This document shows, in pieces, positions 22,048-29,485 of a stretch of DNA of 38,153 nucleotides. The stretch spans positions 1-38,153 of the forward strand of contig CANMNB010000024.1 of the NCBI GenBank assembly GCA_947499145.1, written 5' to 3'. The DNA is from an uncultured Arachnia sp. (GTDB lineage: Bacteria; Actinomycetota; Actinomycetes; Propionibacteriales; Propionibacteriaceae). Numbering within the stretch: position 1 is the stretch's first letter; each line of letters starts with the position of its first letter. A program made the position numbers and the translations under genes. Below the pieces are notes generated by a model that saw nothing but the letters and a program-made list of their open reading frames with translations, was not told where the DNA came from and searched no databases.

Positions 22048-23535
22048 ATGAAGCGCCAGTTCCTGCTCCCGGACCCCGGAGAGGGCCTCGTCGAGGCCGA
22101 GATCGTCGCGTGGCGTGTCACCGAGGGCGACGCCGTGGAGGTCAACGACGTCCTGGTGGAGATCGAGACGTCGAAGTCGCTGGTGGAGCTGCCGTCGCCA
22201 TTCGTCGGTACCGTCACTGCACTGCTGGTCGCGGAGGGCACCACGGTTGAGGTGGGGGCGCCCATCGTCGTGATCGACGACGGCGAGCCGGAGGCTGGGG
22301 GCTCCCCGGACGAGTCGGGGCCCAACCTCGTCGGCTACGGGGCCTCTGACGCCCCGGCACGCCGCCGCCGCCGGGGCGGATCGCCGTCGAGGAACCAGGA
22401 GAGGGTTCGGGATGCGGTCAGTGCCGCATACGAACCGCATGAGCCGGGCCGCCGCTCCGACGAGGTCAGCCCCGCCGAGCCCGTGCACGCCACCGCCACT
22501 GGCGACCCGCTGCCGGACCCGGGGGAGGCGCCCACGGAGTCGCAGCTGGTCCTGGCCTCCGACTCCAACGGGGTGAGGGCCAAGCCGACCGTCCGCAAGC
22601 ACGCCAAGGACCTCGGGGTGGATCTGGGGCAGGTGCGCGGCACCGGCGTCGGCGGCACGGTCACCCGCGGCGACGTCGATGCCGCGGCTGATGAGCGCCA
22701 GCCCGCCCAGGGCCGGATCGTCAACGACCACGCCGCTTTCCAGTCATCGCCGCGCGCCGGCGCGGAGGGTGGCAACGGTGCCTTCGGGATCCCCGGCGCC
22801 GATGAGTACGAGCCCCAGCCGGGCACGGGCGAGCGTCGCGTCCCGATCAAGGGGGTGCGGAAGGTGACCGCCGAGAACATGGTGCGGTCCGTCAACACCC
22901 ATGTGCACGTGACCGAGTGGATCACCGTCGACATCACCGGGACCATGGACTTCGTCGAGACGCTCAAGCAGCGCCGCGAGTTCACGGGTCTCAGGATCTC
23001 CCCGCTGCTCATCTATGCCAAGGCCGTGTGCCTGGCGATCGGGCGCAACCCCGACCTCAACACGTCGTGGGATGAGGAGAACCAGGAGATCGTCTACCAC
23101 GGCGACGTCAACCTCGGTATCGCCGCGGCCACCCCGCGCGGCCTGATGGTGCCGAACATCAAGGGCGCCCAACGACTCAGCCTCCTCCAACTCAGCCAGG
23201 CCATCAACCAGTTGGTCGCGGTCTCACGGGAGGGCAAGCTGCAGCCGAAGGACTACAGCGGCGGGACGTTCACCATCACCAACGTCGGTGTGTTCGGCAT
23301 CGACTCCGGCACCCCCATCATCAACGGCGACGAGTCGGCGATCTTCTGCATGGGCTCCATCCAGCGACGGCCGTGGGTCGTGACGGAAGGCGGGGTCGAG
23401 CAGGTGGTGCCCCGATGGGTCACCACCATGTCGATCACCTTCGACCACCGCATCATCGACGGCGAACAGGGCTCCCGTTTCCTGCATGACGTGGCCGAGA
23501 TCCTCGCCGAGCCGGCCCTGGCCCTCCTGTTCTGA
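22048..23535 (+). CDS. bkdC: 2-oxoacid dehydrogenase E2, dihydrolipoamide acyltransferase
   Basis: A 495-residue core subunit that transfers acyl groups from E1-bound thiamine to CoA. The N-terminal lipoyl domain (1-76) carries the modified Lys at 43 in EIETSKSLVEL. A long flexible Arg/Pro/Ala-rich linker leads to an E3/E1-binding domain (about 172-215: AKPTVRKHAKDLGVDLGQVRG, then GTGVGGTVTRGDV). The catalytic domain ends with DHRIIDG, with His467 and Asp471 in the catalytic positions. ATG has AGGAG eight bases upstream. There is one lipoyl domain only. The operon stops here without a dihydrolipoamide dehydrogenase (E3), which must come from elsewhere. Confidence 0.92.
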   Translation: MKRQFLLPDPGEGLVEAEIVAWRVTEGDAVEVNDVLVEIETSKSLVELPSPFVGTVTALLVAEGTTVEVGAPIVVIDDGEPEAGGSPDESGPNLVGYGASDAPARRRRRGGSPSRNQERVRDAVSAAYEPHEPGRRSDEVSPAEPVHATATGDPLPDPGEAPTESQLVLASDSNGVRAKPTVRKHAKDLGVDLGQVRGTGVGGTVTRGDVDAAADERQPAQGRIVNDHAAFQSSPRAGAEGGNGAFGIPGADEYEPQPGTGERRVPIKGVRKVTAENMVRSVNTHVHVTEWITVDITGTMDFVETLKQRREFTGLRISPLLIYAKAVCLAIGRNPDLNTSWDEENQEIVYHGDVNLGIAAATPRGLMVPNIKGAQRLSLLQLSQAINQLVAVSREGKLQPKDYSGGTFTITNVGVFGIDSGTPIINGDESAIFCMGSIQRRPWVVTEGGVEQVVPRWVTTMSITFDHRIIDGEQGSRFLHDVAEILAEPALALLF

Positions 23536-23574
23536 TGGTCAGGACCACCGGCCCGGGATGGCAGAATGTGCGCC

Positions 23575-24120
23575 ATGTCTGACTCCCAGTGGAAGCCGTC
23601 GTCGGAGAACCAGTGGCAGCCGCAGCGCTCCGCGGGCGACGGCGCGGCGGTCAAGCCGGCCTCGGCCGCGTCCGGCAACTCCTACGGCGGCTGGTCCTCC
23701 GTGCAGCCCCCGCGCCAGCCCCAGGCGTCCAGCTCCGGCTCGCAGGGCAGCTCGGGGACGGGGCCCATCTGGTCGGGACCCTCGTCGCAGCCCACCGCCG
23801 AGTGGACGGGGCAGCCGGCCCCCGCCAGCCACGACGACCACCCCGCAGGCGTCCTCGAGGACCTGTTCGACTTCAGCTTCTCCCGGCTGATGCTCCCGGC
23901 CGCGGGCGGGAAGCTCTTCATGCTGGTGGTGATCATCATCGCCGCGGGCTGGCTGTTCGGGCTGCTGAACGCCGTCGTCGCCAACCCCGCCGATGCCGGG
24001 ACGCTCATCTTCTACCTCCTGTCCACCGGCGCGCAGGCGCTGCTGTGGATCGTGCTGGCTCGGGTTTTCATCGAGGGGATGACCGCGCTGGCGAGGCTCG
24101 CGGACAAGTCCGGTCGCTGA
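23575..24120 (+). CDS. DUF4282 family membrane protein
   Basis: A 181-residue protein with a Ser/Gln/Pro/Gly-rich disordered N-terminal half (about 1-90). Next comes an amphipathic segment (LEDLFDFSFSRLMLPAAGGK) and two membrane helices (LFMLVVIIIAAGWLFGLL and LIFYLLSTGAQALLWIVLA), the layout of DUF4282 proteins. Function unknown. The ATG at 23575 is preferred because CAGAAT (23562-23567) ends eight bases before it and there is no ribosome site, which points to a leaderless mRNA. An ATG nine bases upstream would lie within that promoter. The stop codon abuts the alanine racemase start (TGA-GTG), so the two genes are probably coupled. Confidence 0.78.
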   Translation: MSDSQWKPSSENQWQPQRSAGDGAAVKPASAASGNSYGGWSSVQPPRQPQASSSGSQGSSGTGPIWSGPSSQPTAEWTGQPAPASHDDHPAGVLEDLFDFSFSRLMLPAAGGKLFMLVVIIIAAGWLFGLLNAVVANPADAGTLIFYLLSTGAQALLWIVLARVFIEGMTALARLADKSGR

Positions 24121-25245
24121 GTGAACCCCACCGAGGCCCGTGTGGACCTGGGGGCCATCAACAACAACCTTCGCGTGGCCCGAGAACTGGCCGGGGAACG
24201 AACCGTGCTGGCGGCGGTGAAGGCCGACGCCTATGGCCACGGACTCGTCGAGGTCGCCCGGAGCATCCAGGAGACCGGGTCCGCTGGCTGGCTGGGCGTG
24301 GCGCTGGTCGCCGAGGCCCGGCAGCTCCGCGACGCCGGGATCACCCTGCCGATTCTCAAGTTCTCCCCGGCGTTCCCCGAGGAGCTCGACGCGGCGGTCG
24401 CCGCCGACCTGGTCCTCACCGTCGCCGATGCGGCATCGATCACGGATGCGGCTGGCGCGGCGGAGCGAGCGGGCCGGCGGGTCCGGGTCCACCTGAAGGT
24501 GGACACAGGCATGCGTCGAATCGGGGCGGAGCCGCGCGACGCCGTCGCGCTCGCCCGGCGGGTCGCGGAGGACCGCTGGCTCGAACTCGACGGGGTTTAT
24601 ACCCACCTGCCGATCTCGGACGTCGAGGAGGGCAGAGACTTCACCGTGGCGCAGCTCAAGCGGTTCGAGGGGATCGTGGCTGAGGTGCGGGACGCCGTCG
24701 GTGACGTCCCGCACGTGCACGCCGAGAACTCGGGCGCGTTGCTGACCGGGTCGCTGGGGGCAACCACCATGGTGCGGCCCGGCATCATGGTCTACGGGCA
24801 GTATCCGGACAGCGAGACACCCCACACGCGGCCATTGACGCCACCTCTGGAGTGGGTGTCCCGCGTGTCCTTCGTCAAGCGTGTGGCTGCGGGCGAGACC
24901 GTGGGGTACGGCAGATCGTGGACGGCTCCTCGGGACACCTGGGTGGCGACTGTCGCCGTCGGCTACGGGGATGGCTACTCGCGGCTGCTGTCCAACCGGG
25001 GCCGCATGCTGGTTGGCGGCCGCTCCTGCCCGATCGCAGGAAGGGTGTGCATGGACCAGACGATGCTCGACCTCGGCCCGGAGGAGCCCGACGTGAGCGT
25101 CGGCGATGAGGCGGTCCTGGTGGGACGCCGGCGGGACGAGGAGATCACGGTCGCCGAACTTGCCGACCTGATGGGCACCATCACCTACGAGGTCACCTGC
25201 CTCATCACCGCCCGAGTGCCACGGGTCTACATGGGAATTCACTGA
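24121..25245 (+). CDS. alr: Alanine racemase
   Basis: A 374-residue fold-type III PLP enzyme making D-alanine for peptidoglycan. The PLP-binding Lys is K34 in AAVKADAYGHG, and the opposing catalytic Tyr is Y282 in VGYGDGYSR. HLKVDTGMRRIG, HAENSGALL and RVCMDQTMLDLG complete the signatures. GTG immediately follows the upstream TGA, and no good ribosome site is seen, so translation probably depends on termination at the DUF4282 gene. The final codons and stop lie inside the left arm of a 20-bp inverted repeat (25240-25317). It lacks the usual tsaE/tsaB neighbours often found by actinobacterial alr genes. Confidence 0.93.
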   Translation: MNPTEARVDLGAINNNLRVARELAGERTVLAAVKADAYGHGLVEVARSIQETGSAGWLGVALVAEARQLRDAGITLPILKFSPAFPEELDAAVAADLVLTVADAASITDAAGAAERAGRRVRVHLKVDTGMRRIGAEPRDAVALARRVAEDRWLELDGVYTHLPISDVEEGRDFTVAQLKRFEGIVAEVRDAVGDVPHVHAENSGALLTGSLGATTMVRPGIMVYGQYPDSETPHTRPLTPPLEWVSRVSFVKRVAAGETVGYGRSWTAPRDTWVATVAVGYGDGYSRLLSNRGRMLVGGRSCPIAGRVCMDQTMLDLGPEEPDVSVGDEAVLVGRRRDEEITVAELADLMGTITYEVTCLITARVPRVYMGIH

Positions 25246-25317
25246 AAAACGCACAACAGCGGCCAGTCAAGCCCTCAGATCAGGGGTAGAGGGGCGTCTG
25301 TTGTGCGTTTTTCAGTG
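25240..25317. repeat. Perfect 20-bp inverted repeat overlapping the alr stop
   Basis: CACTGAAAAACGCACAACAG (25240-25259) is perfectly complementary to 25298-25317, with 38 bases between the arms. The left arm includes the TGA of alr. The A5/T5 runs inside the stem could let it end transcription in either direction, as a terminator variant. The sharp outer ends and non-homologous interior would also suit a miniature inverted-repeat element. No target-site duplication is obvious. Confidence 0.7.
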
Positions 25318-25396
25318 TTGGGGGCCCGTGCGTGGAGTTGTCCACAGGCAGAGGAGCAGATTCGGGCTGCTCGCGTCAGGGCGCTGAAATGGTGTT

Positions 25397-26248
25397 GTGC
25401 GCGCACAGATCGATGAGGTTCTTCACGCGGACGGCATCCTGAGTCGGCGTCGGCGCCCCGATCTCGGGAGCGCGATTGACGCAGCCGTGCGGAGCGGCCA
25501 GCTCGTTCCCCTGCTTCCGGGGACATACGCGCGTGCAGTGTCCTTTGAGGCATGGTGCCTGTCCGTGGCGGCCTGGGATCCGGACGCGATCCTCGTGGGA
25601 TCCTCGGCGGCCCGCCTCTCCTGGTGGCCGGAACTGAACGAGGATCGTGTGCTCGCGATCACGAAGCGGCATTCTCGACGCAACATCAGTGGGGTGGAGC
25701 TCCGCCGAGGCAGCCTGGTCCCGGACCTGGTCACAGAGCGTGCCGGCCTGCGGCTCCAGGTCCCGGCCGCCAGCACCCTTGAGCTCACACGATCCCTCGG
25801 CGGCTACGCCATAGATGAGTGCTTGCGGCGCGGTGCGGCCGATCTGCCCGCGCTGCACGCGGCGGCAGACGCCATGTCGGGTCGGCCGGGGAACGCGGCT
25901 ATGAGGCGCCACCTTCGGGAGTCGAGGGACATGCCGTGGTCGCCACTGGAACGAGACGCCCACCGGCGCCTCCACCGCGCAAGGATCACCGGCTGGACGG
26001 CCAACCTCAGGGTGGAACTGGCGGGCCGCTTCGTCTACCTCGACATCGGGTTCCGGGATGCGAAGCTCGCCGTCGAACTCGACGGGTGGAAGTACCACTC
26101 GGGTCGTGACATGTTCGTCGCCGATCGGGCGCGCGACGTCGAGCTTCAACTCGCCGGCTGGACGGTCCTGAGGTTCACCGATTCGACGATCGCCTCCATG
26201 GTCCCCGCCATCCGTGCCCTTGTCGGCCGCTCGGCGCGGAGGAGGTGA
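25397..26248 (+). CDS. AbiEi-like / DUF559 domain protein
   Basis: A 283-residue protein. The N-terminal half (helix-turn-helix-like start, then RSGQLVPLLPGTYARA and later SSAARLSWWPEL) resembles the AbiEi antitoxin family of type IV toxin-antitoxin systems. The C-terminal part is a DUF559 domain of the Vsr/PD-(D/E)XK fold: RFVYLDIGFRDAKLAVELDGWKYH, then DRARDVELQLAGWTVLRFT, with Asp and Glu in metal-binding positions. Such two-part proteins are common and often numerous in actinomycetes. Their role is unproven, and no AbiEii toxin is adjacent. The GTG start lacks a clear ribosome site. The preceding 150 bases contain the inverted repeat and one TTGTCCACAGG motif. Confidence 0.78.
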   Translation: MRAQIDEVLHADGILSRRRRPDLGSAIDAAVRSGQLVPLLPGTYARAVSFEAWCLSVAAWDPDAILVGSSAARLSWWPELNEDRVLAITKRHSRRNISGVELRRGSLVPDLVTERAGLRLQVPAASTLELTRSLGGYAIDECLRRGAADLPALHAAADAMSGRPGNAAMRRHLRESRDMPWSPLERDAHRRLHRARITGWTANLRVELAGRFVYLDIGFRDAKLAVELDGWKYHSGRDMFVADRARDVELQLAGWTVLRFTDSTIASMVPAIRALVGRSARRR

Positions 26249-26270
26249 GGGGCTCAGCTCACTGCTCGGC

Positions 26271-26306
26271 GCCTCGACACGCCGCCTCGCGGCGGCTACT
26301 CGGCGA
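26271..26306 (+). repeat. Dispersed stem-loop repeat, copy 2
   Basis: GCCTCGACAC, then the stem GCCGCC-TCGC-GGCGGC (26281-26296), then TACTCGGCGA. This is the element at 349-382 in the opposite orientation, with a four-base loop. It follows the DUF559 gene and runs directly into the tandem copies described next. Confidence 0.65.
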
Positions 26307-26363
26307 TCGGGGTCGGGGTGGCTACTCGGCGATCGGGGTCGGGGTGGCTACTCGGCGAGCGGT
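26294..26363 (+). repeat. Tandem 26-bp repeat based on GGCTACTCGGCGATCGGG
   Basis: Two identical 26-bp units (26294-26319, 26320-26345) and a third, partial unit from 26346 share GGCTACTCGGCGATCGGGG or close variants. Degenerate copies continue at about 26432, 26457 and 26480. A last good match at 26503 lies inside the end of the EcsC-family gene, where it encodes the final Pro-Ile-Ala-Glu and stop. Stepwise duplication of that gene's 3' end, or repeated insertion of the unit, could explain this. Confidence 0.7.
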
Positions 26364-26380
26364 GTGATCCACGTGGTCCG

Positions 26381-26418
26381 ATTCGTTGAGTAGGCCGCGG
26401 AGCGGCCGTGTCGAAGCG
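26381..26418 (-). repeat. Dispersed stem-loop repeat, variant copy 3
   Basis: CGTTGAGTA, then GGCCGC-GGA-GCGGCC (26393-26407), then TGTCGAAGCG. It has the same framework as the elements at 349-382 and 26271-26306 but a different GC-rich stem sequence with compensating changes on both arms. That is expected if the fold, rather than the sequence, is kept. Confidence 0.62.
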
Positions 26419-26505
26419 AGTGAGGGGCGCGGCGGCTACCAGGCGAGGGGGCTGTGGCGGTTACTCCGACGAGCGGGGCGGCTACTCTGCCCGCGCTTGG
26501 GATGG

Positions 26506-27180
26506 CTACTCGGCGATCGGGCTCTGCTGCCAGCCGACCTTCGGCCGGCGGCTCGGAAACTCCTGCAGCGCGTACATCGCGATCGAGCGCGTCGCCAAGC
26601 CGTCGACGGCCAGACCGACGCCGCCACCGACGAAGGGGATCTTCTTGCCGACCCAGGCGCCGAGCCGTTTCCCGCTCAGCTGGTTCATCACCGACTCCAC
26701 CAGCGCGGTTGAGACCGCGCCGTCGAGTTCTGCGTCAAACACAGGGGCGGTGGCCACCGCCGACGGTGACGTCGGCAGCACCCCGCGGCCCACGGCCGAC
26801 GGGCCGAGCATCACCATGAGGATCGCAGTGCGCACGCGAGGATCGGAAAGTTCGTAGCCACGCAGGTGCGCCACGCAGGCCACCATCCGGGCCTGCACGA
26901 ATGCAGCTGCTGCCACGTTGGCCGGGATCGTGACCAGCGAGACAAGGAAGCCGCTCCAGTTGGTCATGAAACCCTGGCCCCCGGCCAGGGCGATGTGCTG
27001 GTTGACCAGCGACGAGATGGCCGCTTCGGGGCTGCGCTTCTTCTCCATGACCCGGCGGCACGCGTGCTTCGCACCGGGCAGTCTGCCCCTCCCCGTGATC
27101 GCCAGGTCGAGGAGTTGGTGGAACGCGTCCGCCGTAAGGTCCTCGGCCGCCTTGGCCACCATGCGCTGCTGCTGGTTCAT
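26506..27180 (-). CDS. EcsC family protein
   Basis: A 224-residue protein similar to the EcsC family, whose function is poorly defined. The ATG at 27180 is chosen because the AGGAGGT complement lies six bases upstream. Motifs include EAAISSLVNQHIALAGGQGF, then NWSGFLVSLVTIPANVAAAAFVQARMVACVAHLRGYELSDPRVR and the glycine-rich KKIPFVGGGVGLAVDGLATRSIA. Hydrophobic stretches near 80-110 and 175-195 may contact a membrane. The last five residues and the stop are encoded by a copy of the tandem repeat that fills the adjoining intergenic DNA, so the natural C-terminus may have been replaced. It is divergent from aat. Confidence 0.78.
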   Translation of the reverse strand: MNQQQRMVAKAAEDLTADAFHQLLDLAITGRGRLPGAKHACRRVMEKKRSPEAAISSLVNQHIALAGGQGFMTNWSGFLVSLVTIPANVAAAAFVQARMVACVAHLRGYELSDPRVRTAILMVMLGPSAVGRGVLPTSPSAVATAPVFDAELDGAVSTALVESVMNQLSGKRLGAWVGKKIPFVGGGVGLAVDGLATRSIAMYALQEFPSRRPKVGWQQSPIAE

Positions 27181-27276
27181 CGCTACCTCCTGCTCCGTCA
27201 AGAGTGGCACACCCCACCAAGCACCGATCCCGGGCAGACCCTGTCCATGGTCGGTGTGGGCTGCCAGACTGGGCGC

Positions 27277-28008
27277 ATGTTGGAGACGCTGTTCGGGCCG
27301 CCGGAGGAGTGGCCGCACCAGGACCTGGTGGCGTTCTCCGACGAGTTCGACCCGGCCATCGCCCTCATGGCGTACCGCTGCGGCGTCTTCCCCATGCCGC
27401 TGGGCGGCGCCGACTGGGGCCAGGAGATGGGGTGGTGGTCGCCCATGCAGCGCGCCCAGCTGCCCGCCGAGTCACTGCGGGTGCCGCGTTCGCTGAGGCA
27501 GTCCGCCCGCCGGTACACCACCACCGTGGACCGTGCCTTCGCCGAAGTGCTCGCGGCCTGCGCGGACCCCAACCGCCCCGACGGCTGGATCGACGACCGC
27601 ATCATCACCGCCTTCACGGTGCTGCACCAGCTGGGCTACGTCCACAGTGTGGAGACCTGGGATGCCGAGGGCCGCCTCGTCGGGGGGCTCTACGGCGTCC
27701 ACGTGAACGGGCTGTTCGCTGGCGAGTCGATGTTCCACCACCCGGTGCACGGCACGGACGCCTCCAAGGTCGCCCTGCTGCGACTCGTGGTGGAGTTGGA
27801 TCGCGTCCAGGTGGGCCTGTTGGACGTGCAGTGGCTCACCCCCCACCTCGAGTCGATGGGTGCCGTCGCCACCGACCGTCCCGACTACCTGGAGCAGCTC
27901 GCGGCCGCCTTGGAGGAGCCGCACGTCAATGCCTGGTCTCGCGGCGAGGAGTCCCGACTGGGCGGCCAGGAGTTGCTCGACGCACTGGAGGAGGTCTGGA
28001 ATGCCTGA
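27277..28008 (+). CDS. aat: Leucyl/phenylalanyl-tRNA–protein transferase
   Basis: A 243-residue enzyme that adds Leu or Phe to N-terminal Arg/Lys of proteins, marking them for ClpS/ClpAP-type degradation. Family motifs are YRCGVFPMP, GWWSPMQRAQLP, GLYGVHVNGLFAGESMFHHPVHGTDASKVALLRLV and LLDVQWLTPHLESMGA. CAGACT (27265-27270) ends seven bases before the ATG without a ribosome site, which suggests a leaderless start. The stop overlaps the ATG of the DNA glycosylase gene by eight bases, so the pair is cotranscribed. Length and motifs are complete. Confidence 0.93.
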   Translation: MLETLFGPPEEWPHQDLVAFSDEFDPAIALMAYRCGVFPMPLGGADWGQEMGWWSPMQRAQLPAESLRVPRSLRQSARRYTTTVDRAFAEVLAACADPNRPDGWIDDRIITAFTVLHQLGYVHSVETWDAEGRLVGGLYGVHVNGLFAGESMFHHPVHGTDASKVALLRLVVELDRVQVGLLDVQWLTPHLESMGAVATDRPDYLEQLAAALEEPHVNAWSRGEESRLGGQELLDALEEVWNA

Positions 28009-28864
28009 ATCGCCGGAGGTCCACGCGCTCGCGGAGTTCCTCGCGGAACGAATGAGCGGCAAGGTCATCACCCGCGGCGACCTCGTCGACTTCTCCGCCC
28101 TGAAGACCTTTGACCCACCGCTCGACGCCCTGGCCGGCCTGGAGGTCGCCGACGTCACCCGGCACGGCAAGTTCCTCGACATCGACGCCCAGGGCGTCCA
28201 TCTCGTCGCCCACCTCGCGCGGGCCGGCTGGATCACCTGGCACGATGCCGTGCCGACGTCCCTGCCCCGGCCCGGGAAGTCCGGGCTGGCCTTCCGGCTG
28301 AGCCTCGACGACGACACCGGGCTCAGCCTCACTGAGGCGGGCAAGCAGCGCAGCCTCGCCCTCTACGTCGTCACGGATCTCGACGCCGTGCCCGGGGTCA
28401 GCGCGCTCGGCGTCGACGCGCTCGCCGAGGAGTTCACCCCGGAACACCTGCAACGGGTGCTCCAGGACGCCGGCCGCGCCCAGCTCAAGACCGTGCTGCG
28501 TGACCAGAAGGCGATCGCCGGGATCGGCAACGGCTGGTCGGACGAGATCCTCCACGCCGCCCGGCTCAGCCCGTTCACGCCGGCCTCGTCGCTCGACGAG
28601 GACGCCGTCGCAGCCCTCCACGCCCACGTCCTCTCGATCCTGACCGAGGCGGTGGAGGCGATGCGCGGCCATTCCCCTGGCGAGCTGAAGGCCATCAAGC
28701 ACGACCTGATGCGCGTCCACGGGCGCACGGGTGAGCGTTGCGAAGCGTGTGGGGGGACGATCGCGGAGGTGTCGTTCGCGGACTCGTCGCTGCAGTACTG
28801 CCCCACATGCCAGACGGGCGGCCAGAAGCTCGCCGACCGCCGCATGTCCAAGCTACTGAAATGA
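28001..28864 (+). CDS. Fpg/Nei family DNA glycosylase/AP lyase
   Basis: A 287-residue base-excision repair enzyme. After Met removal, Pro2-Glu3 (PESPEV) form the catalytic N-terminus that attacks the damaged nucleotide. RHGKFLDI holds the conserved Lys. The helix-two-turn-helix segment contains GIGNGWSDEILHAARLSP. A C-terminal zinc finger uses Cys pairs in CEACGG and CPTCQTGG. This resembles the actinobacterial Nei/Fpg branch rather than canonical MutM (PELPEV), so the preferred lesion, oxidised purine or pyrimidine, is left open. The start is fixed by the catalytic Pro and a GGAGGAGG ribosome site inside aat. Confidence 0.92.
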   Translation: MPESPEVHALAEFLAERMSGKVITRGDLVDFSALKTFDPPLDALAGLEVADVTRHGKFLDIDAQGVHLVAHLARAGWITWHDAVPTSLPRPGKSGLAFRLSLDDDTGLSLTEAGKQRSLALYVVTDLDAVPGVSALGVDALAEEFTPEHLQRVLQDAGRAQLKTVLRDQKAIAGIGNGWSDEILHAARLSPFTPASSLDEDAVAALHAHVLSILTEAVEAMRGHSPGELKAIKHDLMRVHGRTGERCEACGGTIAEVSFADSSLQYCPTCQTGGQKLADRRMSKLLK

Positions 28865-28865
28865 C

Positions 28866-29087
28866 CTAGCCGAGCTCGAGTTCCTCGATGATGCGACGCT
28901 GCCGCTCCAGCGATGCGCGGCACGACTCGCGGCTCTCGCGGTAGGTGCTGGTGGCCTGCCCGTCCCACTGATCGAGGGTCCCGGCCAGCTCGTCGCGGAG
29001 CTGGTCCAGCAACGAGTTGAGGTCATCGAAGGCACCACGGAGCGTCGTGACACCTTCTTGGCGCGCAGCCTGGTCCTCGTCGCTCAT
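28866..29087 (-). CDS. WXG100-like small protein (second of pair)
   Basis: A 73-residue, highly charged helical protein with W41-D-G43 in the expected hairpin turn between two helices (DDLNSLLDQLRDELAGTLDQ and STYRESRESCRASLERQRRIIEEL). This is the ESAT-6/WXG100 fold in a short form; typical members are 90-100 residues. Its ATG overlaps the upstream paralogue's stop (ATGA). WXG100 pairs form helical-bundle heterodimers exported by type VII secretion. No EccC, EccD or other secretion gene is in the window. A single Cys (C56) is unusual for the family. It converges on the glycosylase gene. Confidence 0.75.
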   Translation of the reverse strand: MSDEDQAARQEGVTTLRGAFDDLNSLLDQLRDELAGTLDQWDGQATSTYRESRESCRASLERQRRIIEELELG

Positions 29088-29350
29088 GCCGTTGTCCTTC
29101 CGCCGCTGCGCTGGCCCTCCACCAGCGCGCTGTGCACCTTGTCGAGGTCCTGTTTGATCTTCTCGATCTCCGTGTCGAACTGGGAGTAGCTGCGCTGGAA
29201 GCGGTTGGACCCCGACCCGGTCCAACGGGCCGCGAGGTCGCTCAACTCTGCCTGCAGGCGACTCTGGATGTCGTGGATCTCCTGCGTCGTGTGCTCGATG
29301 TGCTGGGCAGCCTTCGCCATCGCTTCGCGGTCGGAGGACTGGTCGACCAT
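29084..29350 (-). CDS. WXG100 family protein (first of pair)
   Basis: An 88-residue ESAT-6-like protein with W43-T-G45 between two amphipathic helices (AMAKAAQHIEHTTQEIHDIQSRLQAEL and NRFQRSYSQFDTEIEKIKQDLDKVHSAL). The start is supported by GAAGGAG in the leader on the minus strand. A YxxxD/E-type export signal of EsxB proteins is not obvious: the tail after the second helix is VEGQRSGGRTTA. It is probably the dimer partner of the overlapping downstream gene and may be secreted or act in the cytoplasm. A likely -10 box is TATCGT (complement of 29406-29411). Confidence 0.82.
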   Translation of the reverse strand: MVDQSSDREAMAKAAQHIEHTTQEIHDIQSRLQAELSDLAARWTGSGSNRFQRSYSQFDTEIEKIKQDLDKVHSALVEGQRSGGRTTA

Positions 29351-29405
29351 CGTTGCTTCTCCTTCGTCTCGCGAGGAACGGGCGCGACGCCCTGCTTGTG
29401 ATCCG

Positions 29406-29411
29406 ACGATA
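29406..29411 (-). promoter_or_regulatory. Possible -10 box (TATCGT) of the WXG100 pair
   Basis: On the minus strand TATCGT fits TANNNT and lies 55 bases before the ATG at 29350. The intervening leader contains the ribosome site. No firm -35 box. Confidence 0.35.
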
Positions 29412-29472
29412 GGTGGGGAGTGGGTCACCCCTCCGGGCGTGGCTGCCGAGCCCGGCGTCGACGTCCATGGAA

Positions 29473-29478
29473 TAGCCT
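29473..29478 (+). promoter_or_regulatory. -10 box (TAGCCT), leaderless promoter of pheA
   Basis: TAGCCT ends eight bases before the GTG at 29486 and there is no ribosome site, so transcription should begin at or next to the start codon. Confidence 0.5.
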
Positions 29479-29485
29479 GAGACCC

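Noticed and set aside
23539-25254. Minus-strand open frame of about 570 codons opposite the DUF4282 and alr genes.
   Set aside because: It covers two well-supported genes on the other strand and has shadow-type composition.
26294-26363. CRISPR array or coding tandem repeat.
   Set aside because: Units are directly adjacent with no spacers, and no frame with a start codon and family match covers them.
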